Source: an uncultured Alteromonas sp. (lineage in GTDB: Bacteria; Pseudomonadota; Gammaproteobacteria; Enterobacterales; Alteromonadaceae). Taken from it: DNA of 46,090 bases. The notes beneath the pieces are model-generated. The model did not search any database. It was not told where the DNA came from and saw only the letters and a program-made list of their open reading frames with translations. This document shows, one piece after another, positions 16,611 through 27,092 of the stretch. Made by a program: the position numbers and the translations under genes. The stretch covers positions 1 through 46,090 of the forward strand of contig NZ_CAJXQY010000022.1 in assembly GCF_913058315.1 (NCBI RefSeq), given 5' to 3'. Numbering within the stretch: the first letter of the stretch is position 1; each line of letters begins with the position of its first letter.

Positions 16611-17936
16611 ATGACTGAGGCACAGCGTTTACCACAGTATGTCATTGCCGGTCTGGGACAGACCGGGCTTTCCTGTGTGCGCTATCTGCAAAACCAGTCG
16701 CTGGCTTTTAAAGTGTGGGATACCCGCGCAGACCTGGTGGTGAGTGATGAACTGGCGGCCCGGGTAAACGCTGAAATTACCTGTGGCGAAGTGCCACAGA
16801 ACTATTGGAATGGTGTGACTCACCTGGTGTTGAGCCCCGGTATTGCAACGGATTTACCGGCTGTTTTAACGGCTAAACAGGCCGGTGTTAGTGTCATTGG
16901 CGATATTGAGCTGTTTGCTTTGGCGGTAACCGGGCCAGTTATCGGTATTACTGGTTCAAACGGCAAAACCACGGTCACCCTGTTAACCTCGCATATACTT
17001 AAACACCTGGGCTATAACGTGATTGCCGCCGGCAATGTAGGTTTACCGGCCCTGGACTCACTGCAGCACGGGGCGCATATTACCGTGCTTGAATTGTCCA
17101 GTTTTCAACTGGAGACGACCCGTAGTCTGCACCTGGCGGCCGCGACCATACTGAATCTTTCTGCCGATCACCTCGACCGTCACCATACATTATCTGCGTA
17201 CAGTGAAGCCAAGCAACGCATTTTCGATCACTGTGAGGTGGCGGTGGTAAATCGGGAAGACAGTCATACAATGCCCATGACGGCTGTTACCTCGCGGATA
17301 GCTACAGGCCTGACCGCAACTAGCGAGGATTTCGGCTGGCAAGCAGCGCAGCAAATGATCACTTATCACGGCAAACCACTATTGTGTCTGACCGACACTG
17401 CGCTGGTAGGCCAGCATAACGCGCTGAATATCCAGTCAGCACTGGCCCTGGTCAGCGTATTTAGCGATGATATGGAAGCCGCAGCAGAAGCCGTGAAAAC
17501 GTTCCACAGTGCGGCCCATCGGTGCAGCAAAATTGCCGAAGTGGCGGGCGTGAGCTTTATTGACGACTCCAAAGCCACTAATATCGGTGCGACGGAAGCG
17601 GCGCTTAAAGGACTGGCAGGCAGTCTGACCGGAAAATTAATATTAATCGCGGGCGGCGATGCCAAGGGCGCAGATTTAAGCGAACTGGCACCGGCGCTGC
17701 AGGCTCATGTCGATGCAGTCGTTGCGCTCGGGCGTGATGGCCGGATCCTCAGTCAGATGGCAGCCCGCGGCTGGTATGTTGAGAGCATGGAGCAAGCTGT
17801 CCAGCAGGCGTTTGCACTGGCAGAGTCTGGCGATACGATTTTACTCTCACCGGCCTGTGCCAGTCTGGATATGTTCAACAACTACAAACATCGGGCTGAC
17901 GTGTTTCAACAGGCGGTCAGGGAGTTGTCGGCATGA
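16611..17936 (+). CDS. murD: UDP-MurNAc-L-Ala:D-Glu ligase MurD
   Basis: Cytoplasmic ligase adding D-glutamate to UDP-MurNAc-L-Ala; 441 aa. It shows an N-terminal Rossmann-like motif (GLGQTGLSCVRYL), P-loop ITGSNGKTTVT (about 113-123), ELSSFQLE, LSADHLDRH, DDSKATN and GGDAKGADL. It starts 3 nt after mraY and its stop overlaps the ftsW start (ATGA). Confidence 0.97.
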   Translation: MTEAQRLPQYVIAGLGQTGLSCVRYLQNQSLAFKVWDTRADLVVSDELAARVNAEITCGEVPQNYWNGVTHLVLSPGIATDLPAVLTAKQAGVSVIGDIELFALAVTGPVIGITGSNGKTTVTLLTSHILKHLGYNVIAAGNVGLPALDSLQHGAHITVLELSSFQLETTRSLHLAAATILNLSADHLDRHHTLSAYSEAKQRIFDHCEVAVVNREDSHTMPMTAVTSRIATGLTATSEDFGWQAAQQMITYHGKPLLCLTDTALVGQHNALNIQSALALVSVFSDDMEAAAEAVKTFHSAAHRCSKIAEVAGVSFIDDSKATNIGATEAALKGLAGSLTGKLILIAGGDAKGADLSELAPALQAHVDAVVALGRDGRILSQMAARGWYVESMEQAVQQAFALAESGDTILLSPACASLDMFNNYKHRADVFQQAVRELSA

Positions 17937-19207
17937 ATGCAGTGACTTCTCACCTGGCCGGATTGTTCGCGGCGCGTCACGATAAACCGGCGACTACCGC
18001 ACCGGCTTTTGACGGCGGCATTGTGCTGGTAGCCTTTGCTTTAATGGCCATTGGCCTGGTTATTGTTACTTCTGCTTCCATGCCAGTAGCTGACCGGTTA
18101 CACGATAACCCGTTTCATTTTTCAATTCGTCACGGCATTTATCTAATTGCTGCCATCATCGCGGCGATGATCACCGTGCAGCTGCCAATGCAGTTCTGGC
18201 GGGTAACCAACCCTTACATGTTGCTGGCTGCAATTGGATTGCTGGTGGCAGTACTGCTGATTGGCCGGAACGTTAACGGTTCGACCCGCTGGTTGGTTGT
18301 TGGGCCTATCACGGTACAGGCGGCGGAACCCGCAAAACTGTTCTTCTTTTGTTATCTGGCCGGCTACATGGTGCGTCGCTATGATGAAGTCACAGAAAAC
18401 CTTAAAGGATTTATTAAACCGCTGGTGGTGTTCTTTATTCTCGCGCTGCTGCTACTGGCGCAGCCGGATCTGGGAACGGTTGTTGTTATGCTGGCAACCA
18501 CAATGGGGCTATTGTTTCTGGCCGGCGCTAAGTTATGGCAGTTCTTCGCGTTACTCTTTGCCGGTGTGCTGGCAGTCGTGGCGCTGATCGTTGATTCTGA
18601 GTACCGCCTTGCACGGGTTACCTCGTTCTGGGATCCCTGGGCCGATCCTTTTGGCAGCGGCTATCAGCTGACCCAGTCGTTAATGGCCTATGGCCGGGGC
18701 AACTGGCTTGGCCAGGGGCTGGGTAATAGTTTGCAGAAGCTGGAGTTTCTGCCCGAGGCGCATACCGATTTTGTAATGGCTATCCTCGCTGAAGAGCTTG
18801 GCTTCACAGGCGTGATGGTGGTGCTGTTACTGATGTTGTGGTTAGTTATTCGCGCGCTGCAAATTGGTAATCAGGCGCTGGCGAACGAACGGGCTTTTGA
18901 AGGGTTTCTGGCTTACGCTATTGGCATCTGGTTCAGTTTTCAAACCGCGGTAAATATTGGCGCCAGTGCCGGTATATTGCCAACTAAAGGACTAACTCTG
19001 CCACTGGTCAGCTACGGCGGCTCCAGTTTGATTATTATGTCTGTCACGGTGGCTGTTTTACTGCGTATTGATTTTGAATTGCGGGTGGCGGGTGTGCAGG
19101 CACTCGATAAAGGTCGTAAACGTGAAGGTAAAAGCAAAGTTAAAGCTGCCTTAAAACCGCTGGAACAGAATGAGCGTGATGTAGCCGAGGAGCCGGATGA
19201 TGAATAA
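17933..19207 (+). CDS. ftsW: septal peptidoglycan glycosyltransferase FtsW
   Basis: SEDS-family polymerase that works with FtsI at the septum; 424 aa. About ten membrane helices start near residue 30. SEDS signatures include SRWL-type NGSTRWLVVGPITVQAAEPAKL, QPDLGTVVV, the PEAHTDFVMAILAEELGF region and the C-terminal GILPTKGLTLPLVSYGGSS. A basic/acidic cytoplasmic tail of about 35 residues ends the protein. AGGGAG precedes the ATG, which overlaps the murD stop. Confidence 0.97.
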   Translation: MNAVTSHLAGLFAARHDKPATTAPAFDGGIVLVAFALMAIGLVIVTSASMPVADRLHDNPFHFSIRHGIYLIAAIIAAMITVQLPMQFWRVTNPYMLLAAIGLLVAVLLIGRNVNGSTRWLVVGPITVQAAEPAKLFFFCYLAGYMVRRYDEVTENLKGFIKPLVVFFILALLLLAQPDLGTVVVMLATTMGLLFLAGAKLWQFFALLFAGVLAVVALIVDSEYRLARVTSFWDPWADPFGSGYQLTQSLMAYGRGNWLGQGLGNSLQKLEFLPEAHTDFVMAILAEELGFTGVMVVLLLMLWLVIRALQIGNQALANERAFEGFLAYAIGIWFSFQTAVNIGASAGILPTKGLTLPLVSYGGSSLIIMSVTVAVLLRIDFELRVAGVQALDKGRKREGKSKVKAALKPLEQNERDVAEEPDDE

Positions 19208-20264
19208 GCGTTGTCTGGTCATGGCGGGCGGAACCGGCGGACACGTATTCCCGGGGATTGCCGTAGCCAGCGAACTACAACGTCGTGGCTGGCATATTGA
19301 CTGGCTGGGCACTGCAGAACGCATGGAAGCTCAGGTTGTTCCTAAGTACGGCTTCCCGATTCACTTTATTCCCGTTAAGGGATTAAGAGGCAAAGGAATA
19401 ACCGCGCGACTTACGGGCATCATGGCATTGGTTAAATCCTTGTTCTGTGCCCGCCAGTTGCTACAACAAATTAAGCCGGATGTGGTGATTGGTATGGGCG
19501 GGTATGCCAGCGGACCAGGCGGTATTGCGGCTAAAACCCTGGGCATCCCGATTATCATCCATGAGCAGAATGCCGTGCCGGGAGTCACCAATAAGTTGCT
19601 GGCGAGAATTGCCAGCAAAGTGATGCTGGGCTTTGCCTCTGCCAGTCCCTATTTTGCAAGTGTCAAAGATAAGTGTCAGGCGGTTGGTAACCCGGTAAGG
19701 GATGAGATTCTTGCCCTTAAACCAAAAACTGAGGCTTCTCAGCCAATGCGTATGCTGGTTATTGGCGGTAGCTTGGGTGCCCGGCCGCTTAATGAGCAAT
19801 TGCCGGTTATCTGTCAGTCATTCCCGCAACTGGCAATACGTCATCAGTGCGGCAAAGGCAACGAACACAGCGTGCGCCAGGCCTATGGTGACAAAGCGGT
19901 TGAAGTGTTTGAATTTATTACTGATATGGCAGCGGCTTATGAATGGGCAGATTTTGTCGTCTGTCGGGCCGGCGCGCTGACGGTGGCAGAGATCGCTGCA
20001 GCGGGTAAACCGGCGATATTTGTGCCGTTGCCCCATGCGGTTGACGATCATCAAACCCTGAATGCCCGGTCACTGGCTGAACAGAATGCGGCCAAACTGG
20101 TGGCTCAAACAGCACTTAGTGCAGAATTGCCGGTAATTGTGCGTGACTGGCTGGAAAATCCTGCCGACTGTGTCAGGATGGCGGCCAACGCAAAGCAGTT
20201 TGCACCCTATAACGCAGCTCAACAGGTGGCAGATGCCTGTGAAGCTATAACCAAAGAGAGATAG
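19200..20264 (+). CDS. murG: MurG, lipid II-forming GlcNAc transferase
   Basis: Peripheral inner-membrane GT28 glycosyltransferase that adds GlcNAc to lipid I; about 354 aa. N-terminal GGTGGHVFPG, MGGYASGPGG, IHEQNAVPG, VIGGSLGA and the C-terminal CRAGALTVAEI...PLPHAVDDHQ motifs are present. Two adjacent ATGs exist (19197, 19200); I choose 19200 because GAGGAG (19187-19192) then has a 7-nt spacing rather than 4. It overlaps the end of ftsW. Confidence 0.96.
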   Translation: MNKRCLVMAGGTGGHVFPGIAVASELQRRGWHIDWLGTAERMEAQVVPKYGFPIHFIPVKGLRGKGITARLTGIMALVKSLFCARQLLQQIKPDVVIGMGGYASGPGGIAAKTLGIPIIIHEQNAVPGVTNKLLARIASKVMLGFASASPYFASVKDKCQAVGNPVRDEILALKPKTEASQPMRMLVIGGSLGARPLNEQLPVICQSFPQLAIRHQCGKGNEHSVRQAYGDKAVEVFEFITDMAAAYEWADFVVCRAGALTVAEIAAAGKPAIFVPLPHAVDDHQTLNARSLAEQNAAKLVAQTALSAELPVIVRDWLENPADCVRMAANAKQFAPYNAAQQVADACEAITKER

Positions 20265-20270
20265 CGGTAA

Positions 20271-21716
20271 ATGGTATTGGAAACGCCTTTTCAAAGTCCG
20301 CAAATGCGAAAAATTACGCGCATATTTTTTGTGGGCATTGGCGGCGCCGGGATGGGCGGTATTGCCGAGGTACTGTTGAATGAAGGCTATGATATTGCTG
20401 GCTCTGACATTCAGACCGGAGCGATGACAGAACGCCTCACCGCGCTGGGGGCCGATATTGCTATCGGTCACAAAGCGGAAAATGTAGTGGATGCCAACGT
20501 TGTGGTGGTATCCAGTGCAATCAACGAGGCTAATCCGGAAATTCAATACGCCAGAGCCCAGCGGATCCCTATTATCCGGCGCGCTGAAATGCTGGCCGAA
20601 TTAATGCGTTTTCGTCATGGTATTGCGGTGGCGGGAACACATGGCAAAACCACGACGACCAGTTTAATTGCCACCATTTTTGCTGAAGCTGAGCGCGATC
20701 CCACGTTTGTGATCGGCGGCTTACTAAACAGCGCCGGAACTAACGCGCGACTGGGCAGCAGCCGGTATCTGATTGCTGAAGCCGACGAAAGTGATGCTTC
20801 GTTCCTGCACTTGCAGCCGATGATGAGTGTGGTGACCAATATTGAAGCCGATCACATGGAAACCTATGGCGGTGATTTCAGCAAAATGACCGACACCTAC
20901 ATAGAGTTTTTACATAATCTGCCGTTTTACGGTCAGGCCGTGGTATGCGGTGATGACCCGGTGATCCGCTCTCTGTTGCCGCAAATCGGCCGCAGCGTGA
21001 TCACCTATGGTCTGGATGCAGATAACGATGTTTATGCAACGGATATTCGTTTTAGTTTTGGTTCGGCACATTTTACGGTTCACCGCCCGCAACGAACGCC
21101 GCTGACTGTGAAACTGAATCAAACAGGTAAGCATAATGTGTTGAACGCACTGGCTGCAATTACCGTGGCCAGTGAAGAAGGCATTGATGATGAGTCTATT
21201 CAACAAGCATTGCTTAGCTTTGGTGGAATAGGTCGCCGATTTGAAGTACTGGGGCAATTTGCCACCAGTGTCGGCGAAGTTACCCTGGTGGATGATTATG
21301 GTCATCATCCAACCGAAGTGGCTGCCACCATTGAGGCGGCCCGCAATAACTGGCCGCAACAGCGTCTGGTGATGATTTATCAGCCGCACCGGTATACTCG
21401 CACCCGGGACCTTTATGAAGATTTTGTGGAAGTGTTATCCCAGGTGGATTGTTTGTTACTACTGGATGTGTATGCCGCCAGTGAACAGCCCATCGATGGT
21501 GCCGATAGCCGCTCGCTGGCGCGCTCGATTCGGGCCCGTGGCCAGTTAGAACCGGTTTATGTCAGTGAACATGAGGAGCTGCCGGTAATTCTGGCAAATC
21601 AGTTACAGGATGGCGATATTGTGATGACCCAGGGCGCGGGTAATGTGGGGCAGTTAGCCAGGAAACTGGCCGCCATGCAATTGAATCCCGAACTCATGCA
21701 GCCGGAGGGGCAGTAA
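20271..21716 (+). CDS. murC: UDP-MurNAc:L-alanine ligase MurC
   Basis: First amino-acid ligase of the pathway, 481 aa. The N-terminal nucleotide-binding motif [16 protein letters not shown] comes at about residues 17-32, after a short leader typical of the family. P-loop [41 protein letters not shown] and IYQPHRYTR follow. The stop TAA shares its last base with the ddl ATG (TAATG). Confidence 0.97.
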   Translation: MVLETPFQSPQMRKITRIFFVGIGGAGMGGIAEVLLNEGYDIAGSDIQTGAMTERLTALGADIAIGHKAENVVDANVVVVSSAINEANPEIQYARAQRIPIIRRAEMLAELMRFRHGIAVAGTHGKTTTTSLIATIFAEAERDPTFVIGGLLNSAGTNARLGSSRYLIAEADESDASFLHLQPMMSVVTNIEADHMETYGGDFSKMTDTYIEFLHNLPFYGQAVVCGDDPVIRSLLPQIGRSVITYGLDADNDVYATDIRFSFGSAHFTVHRPQRTPLTVKLNQTGKHNVLNALAAITVASEEGIDDESIQQALLSFGGIGRRFEVLGQFATSVGEVTLVDDYGHHPTEVAATIEAARNNWPQQRLVMIYQPHRYTRTRDLYEDFVEVLSQVDCLLLLDVYAASEQPIDGADSRSLARSIRARGQLEPVYVSEHEELPVILANQLQDGDIVMTQGAGNVGQLARKLAAMQLNPELMQPEGQ

Positions 21717-22660
21717 TGACCTTAAAAACTTATACCCCAAAAGCCTTCGGACGAGTGGCTGTGATGTACGGTGGCGACTCGGCTGAGCGAGAGGTGTCGC
21801 TGCGCTCGGGAGAGGCCGTTTTAAGCGCCTTGCAAGGGGCCGGTGTTGAGGCGGTAGGTTTTGATCCGGCTGAAAGGCAACTCACTGAATTAATTAGTGA
21901 AAAGTTCGATCGCGTGTTGATTATGTTGCACGGTCGCGGGGGCGAAGATGGGAGTATGCAAGGTGCCTTGCAGCAGCTAAAAATACCCTATACCGGCAGC
22001 AGTGTACTGGGCTCGGCACTGGCAATGGATAAGATCCACAGTAAGCAAATCTGGCAGTGTCTGAATATTCCCACAGCGAAATATGAAATTGCTGTAAAAA
22101 GTCGCTTTGAAGCTGGATCATGCGGCGCTATAATGGATAAATTAGGGGGAAAAGTCATGGTTAAACCGGCTCGGGAAGGTTCGAGCATCGGGATGGCCAA
22201 AGTGACTAGCGCTAAACAACTCGCGACTGCCATACAAGACGCTTTTAAATATGATAATACAGTCTTGTTGGAGCAGTATATTGAAGGACCTGAATATACC
22301 GTTGCCGTTGTGCAAGGGCAGGCTTTACCTTCGATCCGCATGTCAACCCCGCATATATTTTACGATTATTCGGCAAAGTATCAGGATAATACGACCGAAT
22401 ATTTTTGCCCGAGTGGCTTGTCTGACAAAGACGAGCAACATCTGGCATCGCTGTGTACATCCGCTTTTGAAGCGCTTTCAGCCACTGGTTGGGGGCGGGT
22501 TGATGTAATGCAGGATAAACAATCTGGTGAGTTTTATTTACTTGAAGCCAATACGGTGCCTGGCATGACTGAAAAAAGTCTGGTGCCCAAGGCCGCGGCT
22601 GCCGCCGGGATTAGTTTTACTGATTTAGTATTAGCTATTCTGGCAACCAGTATGGAGTGA
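21716..22660 (+). CDS. ddlB: D-alanine:D-alanine ligase
   Basis: ATP-grasp enzyme making the D-Ala-D-Ala dipeptide used by MurF; 314 aa. MYGGDSAEREVSLRSG at about 19-34, LHGRGGEDGSMQG, the ATP-grasp VKPAREGSSIGMAKV and the C-terminal LEANTVPGMTEKSLVPKAA match Ddl of the DdlB size class. Its place between murC and ftsQ is the canonical ddlB position. ATG overlaps the murC stop by one base. Confidence 0.96.
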   Translation: MTLKTYTPKAFGRVAVMYGGDSAEREVSLRSGEAVLSALQGAGVEAVGFDPAERQLTELISEKFDRVLIMLHGRGGEDGSMQGALQQLKIPYTGSSVLGSALAMDKIHSKQIWQCLNIPTAKYEIAVKSRFEAGSCGAIMDKLGGKVMVKPAREGSSIGMAKVTSAKQLATAIQDAFKYDNTVLLEQYIEGPEYTVAVVQGQALPSIRMSTPHIFYDYSAKYQDNTTEYFCPSGLSDKDEQHLASLCTSAFEALSATGWGRVDVMQDKQSGEFYLLEANTVPGMTEKSLVPKAAAAAGISFTDLVLAILATSME

Positions 22661-22667
22661 TTCGAAA

Positions 22668-23399
22668 ATGTCAGCAGAACAACGCCAGGCGCCCTGGGGC
22701 GGCATTGCTTTTTTAGCCGCGTTGGTTGTGATGTTGACGGTAGGCGGCATTCACACCTACCACTGGATGCAGGACGAGCAGCAGGCGCCGGTGCAGGTAA
22801 TTGATTTTTCCGGCCAGTTTGAGCAGTTGGATGTTCTGAAACTGGAAAGGCTTATTCGCCAGTCGCAGCCGGGGAGTTTTTTTGCTTTGGATGTCAACGA
22901 CATTCACCAGCTGCTGGAAGACCAGGCATGGGTGTACCGGGCATCGGTACGTAAACAGTGGCCCAACCGGCTCAAGGTTTACCTGGTGGAGCAAACACCG
23001 GTCGCCAGATGGAATGAAGATTTGATGCTGAATCCTTACGGCGAGAGTTTTAACGCGGAAGGTAAGAATTTGGGCTTACCGCGACTGTTTGGCCCGGGGG
23101 GCAGTGAGAAGACGGCGCTGGAAGGATTTAACGCCATGCAGAGTTTATTGCGCAGTCGGCAACTGGATATTGAAGAGTTGTCATTATCTGAGCGATTTGC
23201 ATGGCAGGTACAACTGGTAAATGGCATAGAGATAAACCTTGGTCGACAGGAGTTTATTGACCGTTTACAACGATTTGTAGATGTTTACCCGTTACTGAGC
23301 GAACAACCTAAGGGTGTCAGTTACGTGGATTTACGCTACGACACAGGGCTGGCCGTAGGCTGGCAAAATGACTCTGATAGTAATCAGACTAAAAGTTAA
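22668..23399 (+). CDS. ftsQ: cell division protein FtsQ
   Basis: A 243-aa bitopic divisome protein that recruits and holds FtsB/FtsL. A cytoplasmic N-terminus (about 12 residues), one membrane helix (about 13-32), a POTRA domain (about 38-110: VIDFSGQFEQLDVLKLERLI to WPNRLKVYLVEQTPVARW) and the C-terminal FtsQ domain follow in order. It starts 7 nt after ddlB. Confidence 0.96.
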   Translation: MSAEQRQAPWGGIAFLAALVVMLTVGGIHTYHWMQDEQQAPVQVIDFSGQFEQLDVLKLERLIRQSQPGSFFALDVNDIHQLLEDQAWVYRASVRKQWPNRLKVYLVEQTPVARWNEDLMLNPYGESFNAEGKNLGLPRLFGPGGSEKTALEGFNAMQSLLRSRQLDIEELSLSERFAWQVQLVNGIEINLGRQEFIDRLQRFVDVYPLLSEQPKGVSYVDLRYDTGLAVGWQNDSDSNQTKS

Positions 23400-23416
23400 T
23401 AAGAGATAAGCGACAT

Positions 23417-24646
23417 ATGTCTAAACCGGCAGAACGTAATTTGATTGTAGGACTGGATATCGGCACCAGCCGTGTGAAGGCTGTCCTCGGCGAGTTACTC
23501 GACGATGATCAAATCAGTATCGTAGGTGTCGGTACCCATCCTGCCCGTGGTATGGACAAGGGCGGCGTGAATGATTTGAACCTGGTAGTGAAATCGGTTC
23601 AAAGCGCGGTAAACGAAATGGAACTGATGGCGGATTGTCAGGTCTCTTCTGTGTTTATGTCGATTTCTGGTCGTCACGTAAAGTGTCAGAATGAAAGTGG
23701 CATGGTGCCGATTAATAACCAGGAAGTGACCCAGGAAGACGTGGATAACGTGGTTCATGCGGCACGCTCGGTACCCATTGCGGCAGAGCGTCGTTTACTG
23801 CATGTGTTGCCACAGGAATTTACCATTGATGTGCAGGAAGGGATCAAAAACCCGATTGGCATGTCAGGCGTAAGAATGGAAGCTGAAGCGCATATCATCA
23901 CTTGTGCGGATGATATGGCGAAAAACCTGGTGAAATGTATCGAGCGCTGTGAGTTGCAGGCCGATCAGATTATTTTCTCGGCACTGGCTTCCAGTTATGC
24001 AGTGCTGACTGATGACGAACGCGAACTCGGTGTTTGCGTGGTCGATATCGGCGCCGGCACCATGGATATTGTGATTTATACCGATGGCGCCATTCGTTAC
24101 ACTGCGGTGGTGCCGTTAGCAGGTAATCAGATTACCAGCGATATAGCAAAAATCTTCAGAACGCCTATCAGCAATGCTGAAGAGATAAAAGTTAACTATG
24201 CCTGCGCGCTAAAAGACATGGTTAGTATGGAAGAGAGTATCGAGGTACCCAGTGTGGGCGGTCGTCCTGCCCGGGTGATGTCCCGACATACGCTCGCAGA
24301 GGTCATAGAACCTCGGTATCAGGAATTATTTGAACTGATACACAAAGAAATTAAAAACAGTGGTTTTGAAGAGCAAATTGCAGCGGGGCTGGTTTTAACC
24401 GGCGGGACCGCGAAAATGGAAGGTGCTGTTGAAATTGCTGAAGAAATTTTCCAGATGCCGGTGCGGGTCGGTAGTCCGTTGAATATGGTTGGCTTGTCAG
24501 AATATACCGATGATGCCAGCTTTGCGACGGCCGTAGGCCTGCTCCACTATGGAAAAATGCAAGCAGATAATAAAAAAACGGGTAAGCAACGTGCGACAGA
24601 TAGTTTGTTCAAGCGTGTGCAAAGCTGGTTTAAAGGCGAATTTTAA
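23417..24646 (+). CDS. ftsA: cell division protein FtsA
   Basis: Actin-like ATPase tethering FtsZ to the membrane; 409 aa. N-terminal GLDIGTSRVKAVLGE, the 1C domain following, the second phosphate motif DIGAGTMDI (about 212-220) and adenosine motif LTGGTAKMEG are present. The C-terminus is an amphipathic membrane-targeting helix (SLFKRVQSWFKGEF). It lies 17 nt after ftsQ and 99 nt before ftsZ. Confidence 0.97.
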   Translation: MSKPAERNLIVGLDIGTSRVKAVLGELLDDDQISIVGVGTHPARGMDKGGVNDLNLVVKSVQSAVNEMELMADCQVSSVFMSISGRHVKCQNESGMVPINNQEVTQEDVDNVVHAARSVPIAAERRLLHVLPQEFTIDVQEGIKNPIGMSGVRMEAEAHIITCADDMAKNLVKCIERCELQADQIIFSALASSYAVLTDDERELGVCVVDIGAGTMDIVIYTDGAIRYTAVVPLAGNQITSDIAKIFRTPISNAEEIKVNYACALKDMVSMEESIEVPSVGGRPARVMSRHTLAEVIEPRYQELFELIHKEIKNSGFEEQIAAGLVLTGGTAKMEGAVEIAEEIFQMPVRVGSPLNMVGLSEYTDDASFATAVGLLHYGKMQADNKKTGKQRATDSLFKRVQSWFKGEF

Positions 24647-24745
24647 ATTTTAGGGGGCGCTTAGGTTGACCGGCGAGAGTCATGGAATGCTCAATATGCA
24701 GGTGAACTCAAGTGTTAGAAAGACGTACAGAACCGGAGAGTAAGT

Positions 24746-25903
24746 ATGTTTGAATTAATGGATAGCCACGGCGAAGAAGCCGTAATCAAAGTCATCGGTG
24801 TCGGTGGCGGCGGTGGCAATGCAGTTGAGCACATGGTGTCTCAAAGCATTGAAGGCGTAGAGTTTATTGCAGTTAATACCGATGCACAGGTGCTACGAAG
24901 CTCATCTGCAGATGTTACTTTGCAGATCGGCTCAAATGTCACCAAAGGTCTGGGGGCCGGTGCTGATCCGAATAAGGGTCGTGAAGCTGCACAAGAAGAT
25001 CGTGAAACCATCAGACAAGCGCTGGATGGTGCGGACATGATCTTTATCACCGCAGGTATGGGCGGTGGTACCGGTACGGGAGCGGCACCCGAAGTGGCCA
25101 AGATTGCTCGTGAGATGGGTATTCTGACCGTCGCGGTTGTCACTAAACCGTTTCCATTTGAAGGTAAAAAGCGAACTGATTTTGCAAACCAGGGCACCGA
25201 TGAACTGGCGAACAATGTCGACTCACTGATTACCATTCCGAATGAAAAACTGCTGAAAGTGATGGGTCCTGGTACACCATTGCTACAGGCTTTCAGCGCG
25301 GCCAACGATGTGTTGCGCGGAGCCGTACAGGGCATTGCTGAGCTGATCACCCGTCCGGGTCTGATTAACGTGGATTTCGCTGACGTTCGTACCGTGATGT
25401 CTGAAATGGGTAAAGCCATGATGGGCAGTGGTGCAGCCTCTGGTCCGGATCGTGCTGAAGAAGCAGCAGAAGCAGCGATTGCCAGCCCGTTACTGGAAGA
25501 TATCGATCTGTCGGGTGCGCGCGGTATTCTGGTCAACATTACTGCTGGTCCTGATTTTGCTATCGATGAGTTTGAAACTGTTGGTAACGCGGTAAAAGCT
25601 TTCGCATCAGAGAACGCGACTGTGGTAGTGGGTACGGTAATCGACATGGAAATGACCGATGAACTGCGGGTTACCGTAGTGGCTACCGGCATTGGCGCAG
25701 AGCGCAAGCCTGATATTTCTTTGGTGAGTTCTGAAGGCTCACGCCTGAGTGCCACTGCCAGGGAATTCCAGTCCAGCGGTGAATCCCGTGCGGTTGGCGG
25801 TACAGAAGGTAACCAGGCGCTTAAAGCAGATGAAAATGCGCAACCTGGTAATGACCTTGAATACCTGGATATTCCGGCTTTCCTGCGTAAGCAAGCAGAC
25901 TAG
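24746..25903 (+). CDS. ftsZ: cell division GTPase FtsZ
   Basis: Tubulin-like GTPase forming the Z ring; 385 aa. Signature [13 protein letters not shown] (about 107-119), N-terminal [10 protein letters not shown], and the T7 loop [11 protein letters not shown] are intact. An acidic, low-complexity linker (about 318-370) leads to the conserved C-terminal peptide [13 protein letters not shown] that binds FtsA and ZipA. GGAGAG precedes the ATG. The 99-nt gap after ftsA contains no terminator that I can see. Confidence 0.98.
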   Translation: MFELMDSHGEEAVIKVIGVGGGGGNAVEHMVSQSIEGVEFIAVNTDAQVLRSSSADVTLQIGSNVTKGLGAGADPNKGREAAQEDRETIRQALDGADMIFITAGMGGGTGTGAAPEVAKIAREMGILTVAVVTKPFPFEGKKRTDFANQGTDELANNVDSLITIPNEKLLKVMGPGTPLLQAFSAANDVLRGAVQGIAELITRPGLINVDFADVRTVMSEMGKAMMGSGAASGPDRAEEAAEAAIASPLLEDIDLSGARGILVNITAGPDFAIDEFETVGNAVKAFASENATVVVGTVIDMEMTDELRVTVVATGIGAERKPDISLVSSEGSRLSATAREFQSSGESRAVGGTEGNQALKADENAQPGNDLEYLDIPAFLRKQAD

Positions 25904-25972
25904 AACGGTACACAAAAATTTACAGGGTACTTGTTCAAAAGGTTAAGGTTGTTCATAAAATAGCCGATATTT

Positions 25973-26001
25973 TTGACAAGTAAGTGATGGCTAACTATAA
26001 T
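25973..26001 (+). promoter_or_regulatory. consensus sigma-70 promoter for lpxC
   Basis: TTGACA (25973-25978), exactly 17 nt, TATAAT (25996-26001): a perfect 12/12 match at ideal spacing. Initiation near 26008 gives a leader of about 29 nt before lpxC. No terminator is seen between ftsZ and this site, so lpxC may also receive read-through from the dcw cluster. Confidence 0.88.
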
Positions 26002-26036
26002 GTTCGGCCGCTTTAGGTTAGGTGTTTTTTAAAGCC

Positions 26037-26948
26037 ATGATTAGACAACGTACAATTAAACATGCAGTCCAGGAAACTGGCATAGGTTTGCACAAAGGGG
26101 ACAAGGTCACGATGACTCTCCGGCCTGCGCCTGCGAACACGGGAATCGTGTTTCGGCGTATTGACCTTGAACCGCATGTCGACATTCACTCCCGCGCTAA
26201 TGCGGTAGGGAATACCATGTTGTGTACCTGTCTGAATAATGACGACGGTGTGAGTATACATACTGTTGAACACTTAGCTTCAGCATTGGCCGGACTGGGT
26301 ATTGATAACATTATTGTTGAGGTTAACAGTAATGAACTGCCCATTATGGATGGCAGTGCCAGCCCGTTTGTATTTCTTTTACAATCAGCGGGTATTGAAG
26401 AATTGAACGCGCCGAAGCGTTTTATTCGAATCACCAAACCCGTACGCGTGGAAGATGGCGATAAGTGGGCAGAGTTACGCCCCTACGATGGGTTCCGGGT
26501 TGATTTTCAAATCGACTTCGAGCACCCGGTTATCAGCCAGACCCGTCAGCATATGGTGATGGACTTTGATTCCTGCTCCTATGTTAATGAGGTTAGCCGC
26601 GCCCGTACTTTTGGTTTTATGCGCGACCTGGAATACATGAACGCGAACAATCTGGCGCTGGGTGGCAGTATGGAAAATGCCGTCGCACTGGATGATTACC
26701 GCGTACTAAATCCCGAAGGACTGCGTTATGACGATGAGTTCCTCAAGCATAAAATCCTTGATGCTATTGGCGACCTGTATTTAGGCGGTCACAGCATTAT
26801 TGGTGAATTGGCCGCTTACAAAACCGGACATGGCTTGAACAATAAATTGTTAAATGCCGTGTTGGCTCAGCGCGACTGCTGGGAGTACATTACTTACGAG
26901 TCTCAGGACGAAGCGCCAATCCGGTATGCACAACCGGCCCTGGTTTAA
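26037..26948 (+). CDS. lpxC: UDP-3-O-acyl-GlcNAc deacetylase LpxC
   Basis: Zinc deacetylase for the committed step of lipid A synthesis; 303 aa from ATG 26037. The start matches the family N-terminus ([19 protein letters not shown]); an in-frame GTG at 26022 would add five residues within the promoter-leader. Zinc ligands H79 (HTVEHLAS), H238 and D242 ([11 protein letters not shown]) fall at the same numbers as in E. coli LpxC. A strong promoter precedes and a terminator follows, so it is its own unit. E. coli LpxC is degraded through its C-terminus; here the tail is [10 protein letters not shown]. Confidence 0.97.
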   Translation: MIRQRTIKHAVQETGIGLHKGDKVTMTLRPAPANTGIVFRRIDLEPHVDIHSRANAVGNTMLCTCLNNDDGVSIHTVEHLASALAGLGIDNIIVEVNSNELPIMDGSASPFVFLLQSAGIEELNAPKRFIRITKPVRVEDGDKWAELRPYDGFRVDFQIDFEHPVISQTRQHMVMDFDSCSYVNEVSRARTFGFMRDLEYMNANNLALGGSMENAVALDDYRVLNPEGLRYDDEFLKHKILDAIGDLYLGGHSIIGELAAYKTGHGLNNKLLNAVLAQRDCWEYITYESQDEAPIRYAQPALV

Positions 26949-26960
26949 TACTTTATGCTG

Positions 26961-26988
26961 AAAAAGCCGCCCTCGTGGCGGCTTTTTT
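26961..26988 (+). terminator. intrinsic terminator after lpxC
   Basis: AAAAAGCCGCC (26961-26971), CTCGT loop, GGCGGC (26977-26982) and six T. Perfect stem, 12 nt after the stop. Confidence 0.93.
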
Positions 26989-26989
26989 G

Positions 26990-27019
26990 TTGTTTAATAG
27001 GGCCGAATGTCGCTAGAAT
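26990..27019 (+). promoter_or_regulatory. possible promoter for the M23 peptidase gene
   Basis: TTGTTT (26990-26995), 18 nt, TAGAAT (27014-27019, 5/6). The -35 is weak and follows directly on the T-tract of the lpxC terminator. A promoter is needed here because of that terminator. Confidence 0.35.
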
Positions 27020-27092
27020 AGCGAATCAAAAGATTTAGGCTGGCTGTTATTGTACCGCTGGCCCACCGCAGAAAAGCAAAATAAGACACATA

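Noticed and set aside
24666..24697. Promoter in the ftsA-ftsZ gap (TTGACC ... CAATAT)
   Set aside because: Spacing of about 20 nt and a poor -10 give no real support.
24841..25755. 304-aa open frame antisense to ftsZ
   Set aside because: It lies wholly inside ftsZ on the other strand, is Ser/Ala/Pro-rich with no domain, and arises from ftsZ codon bias.
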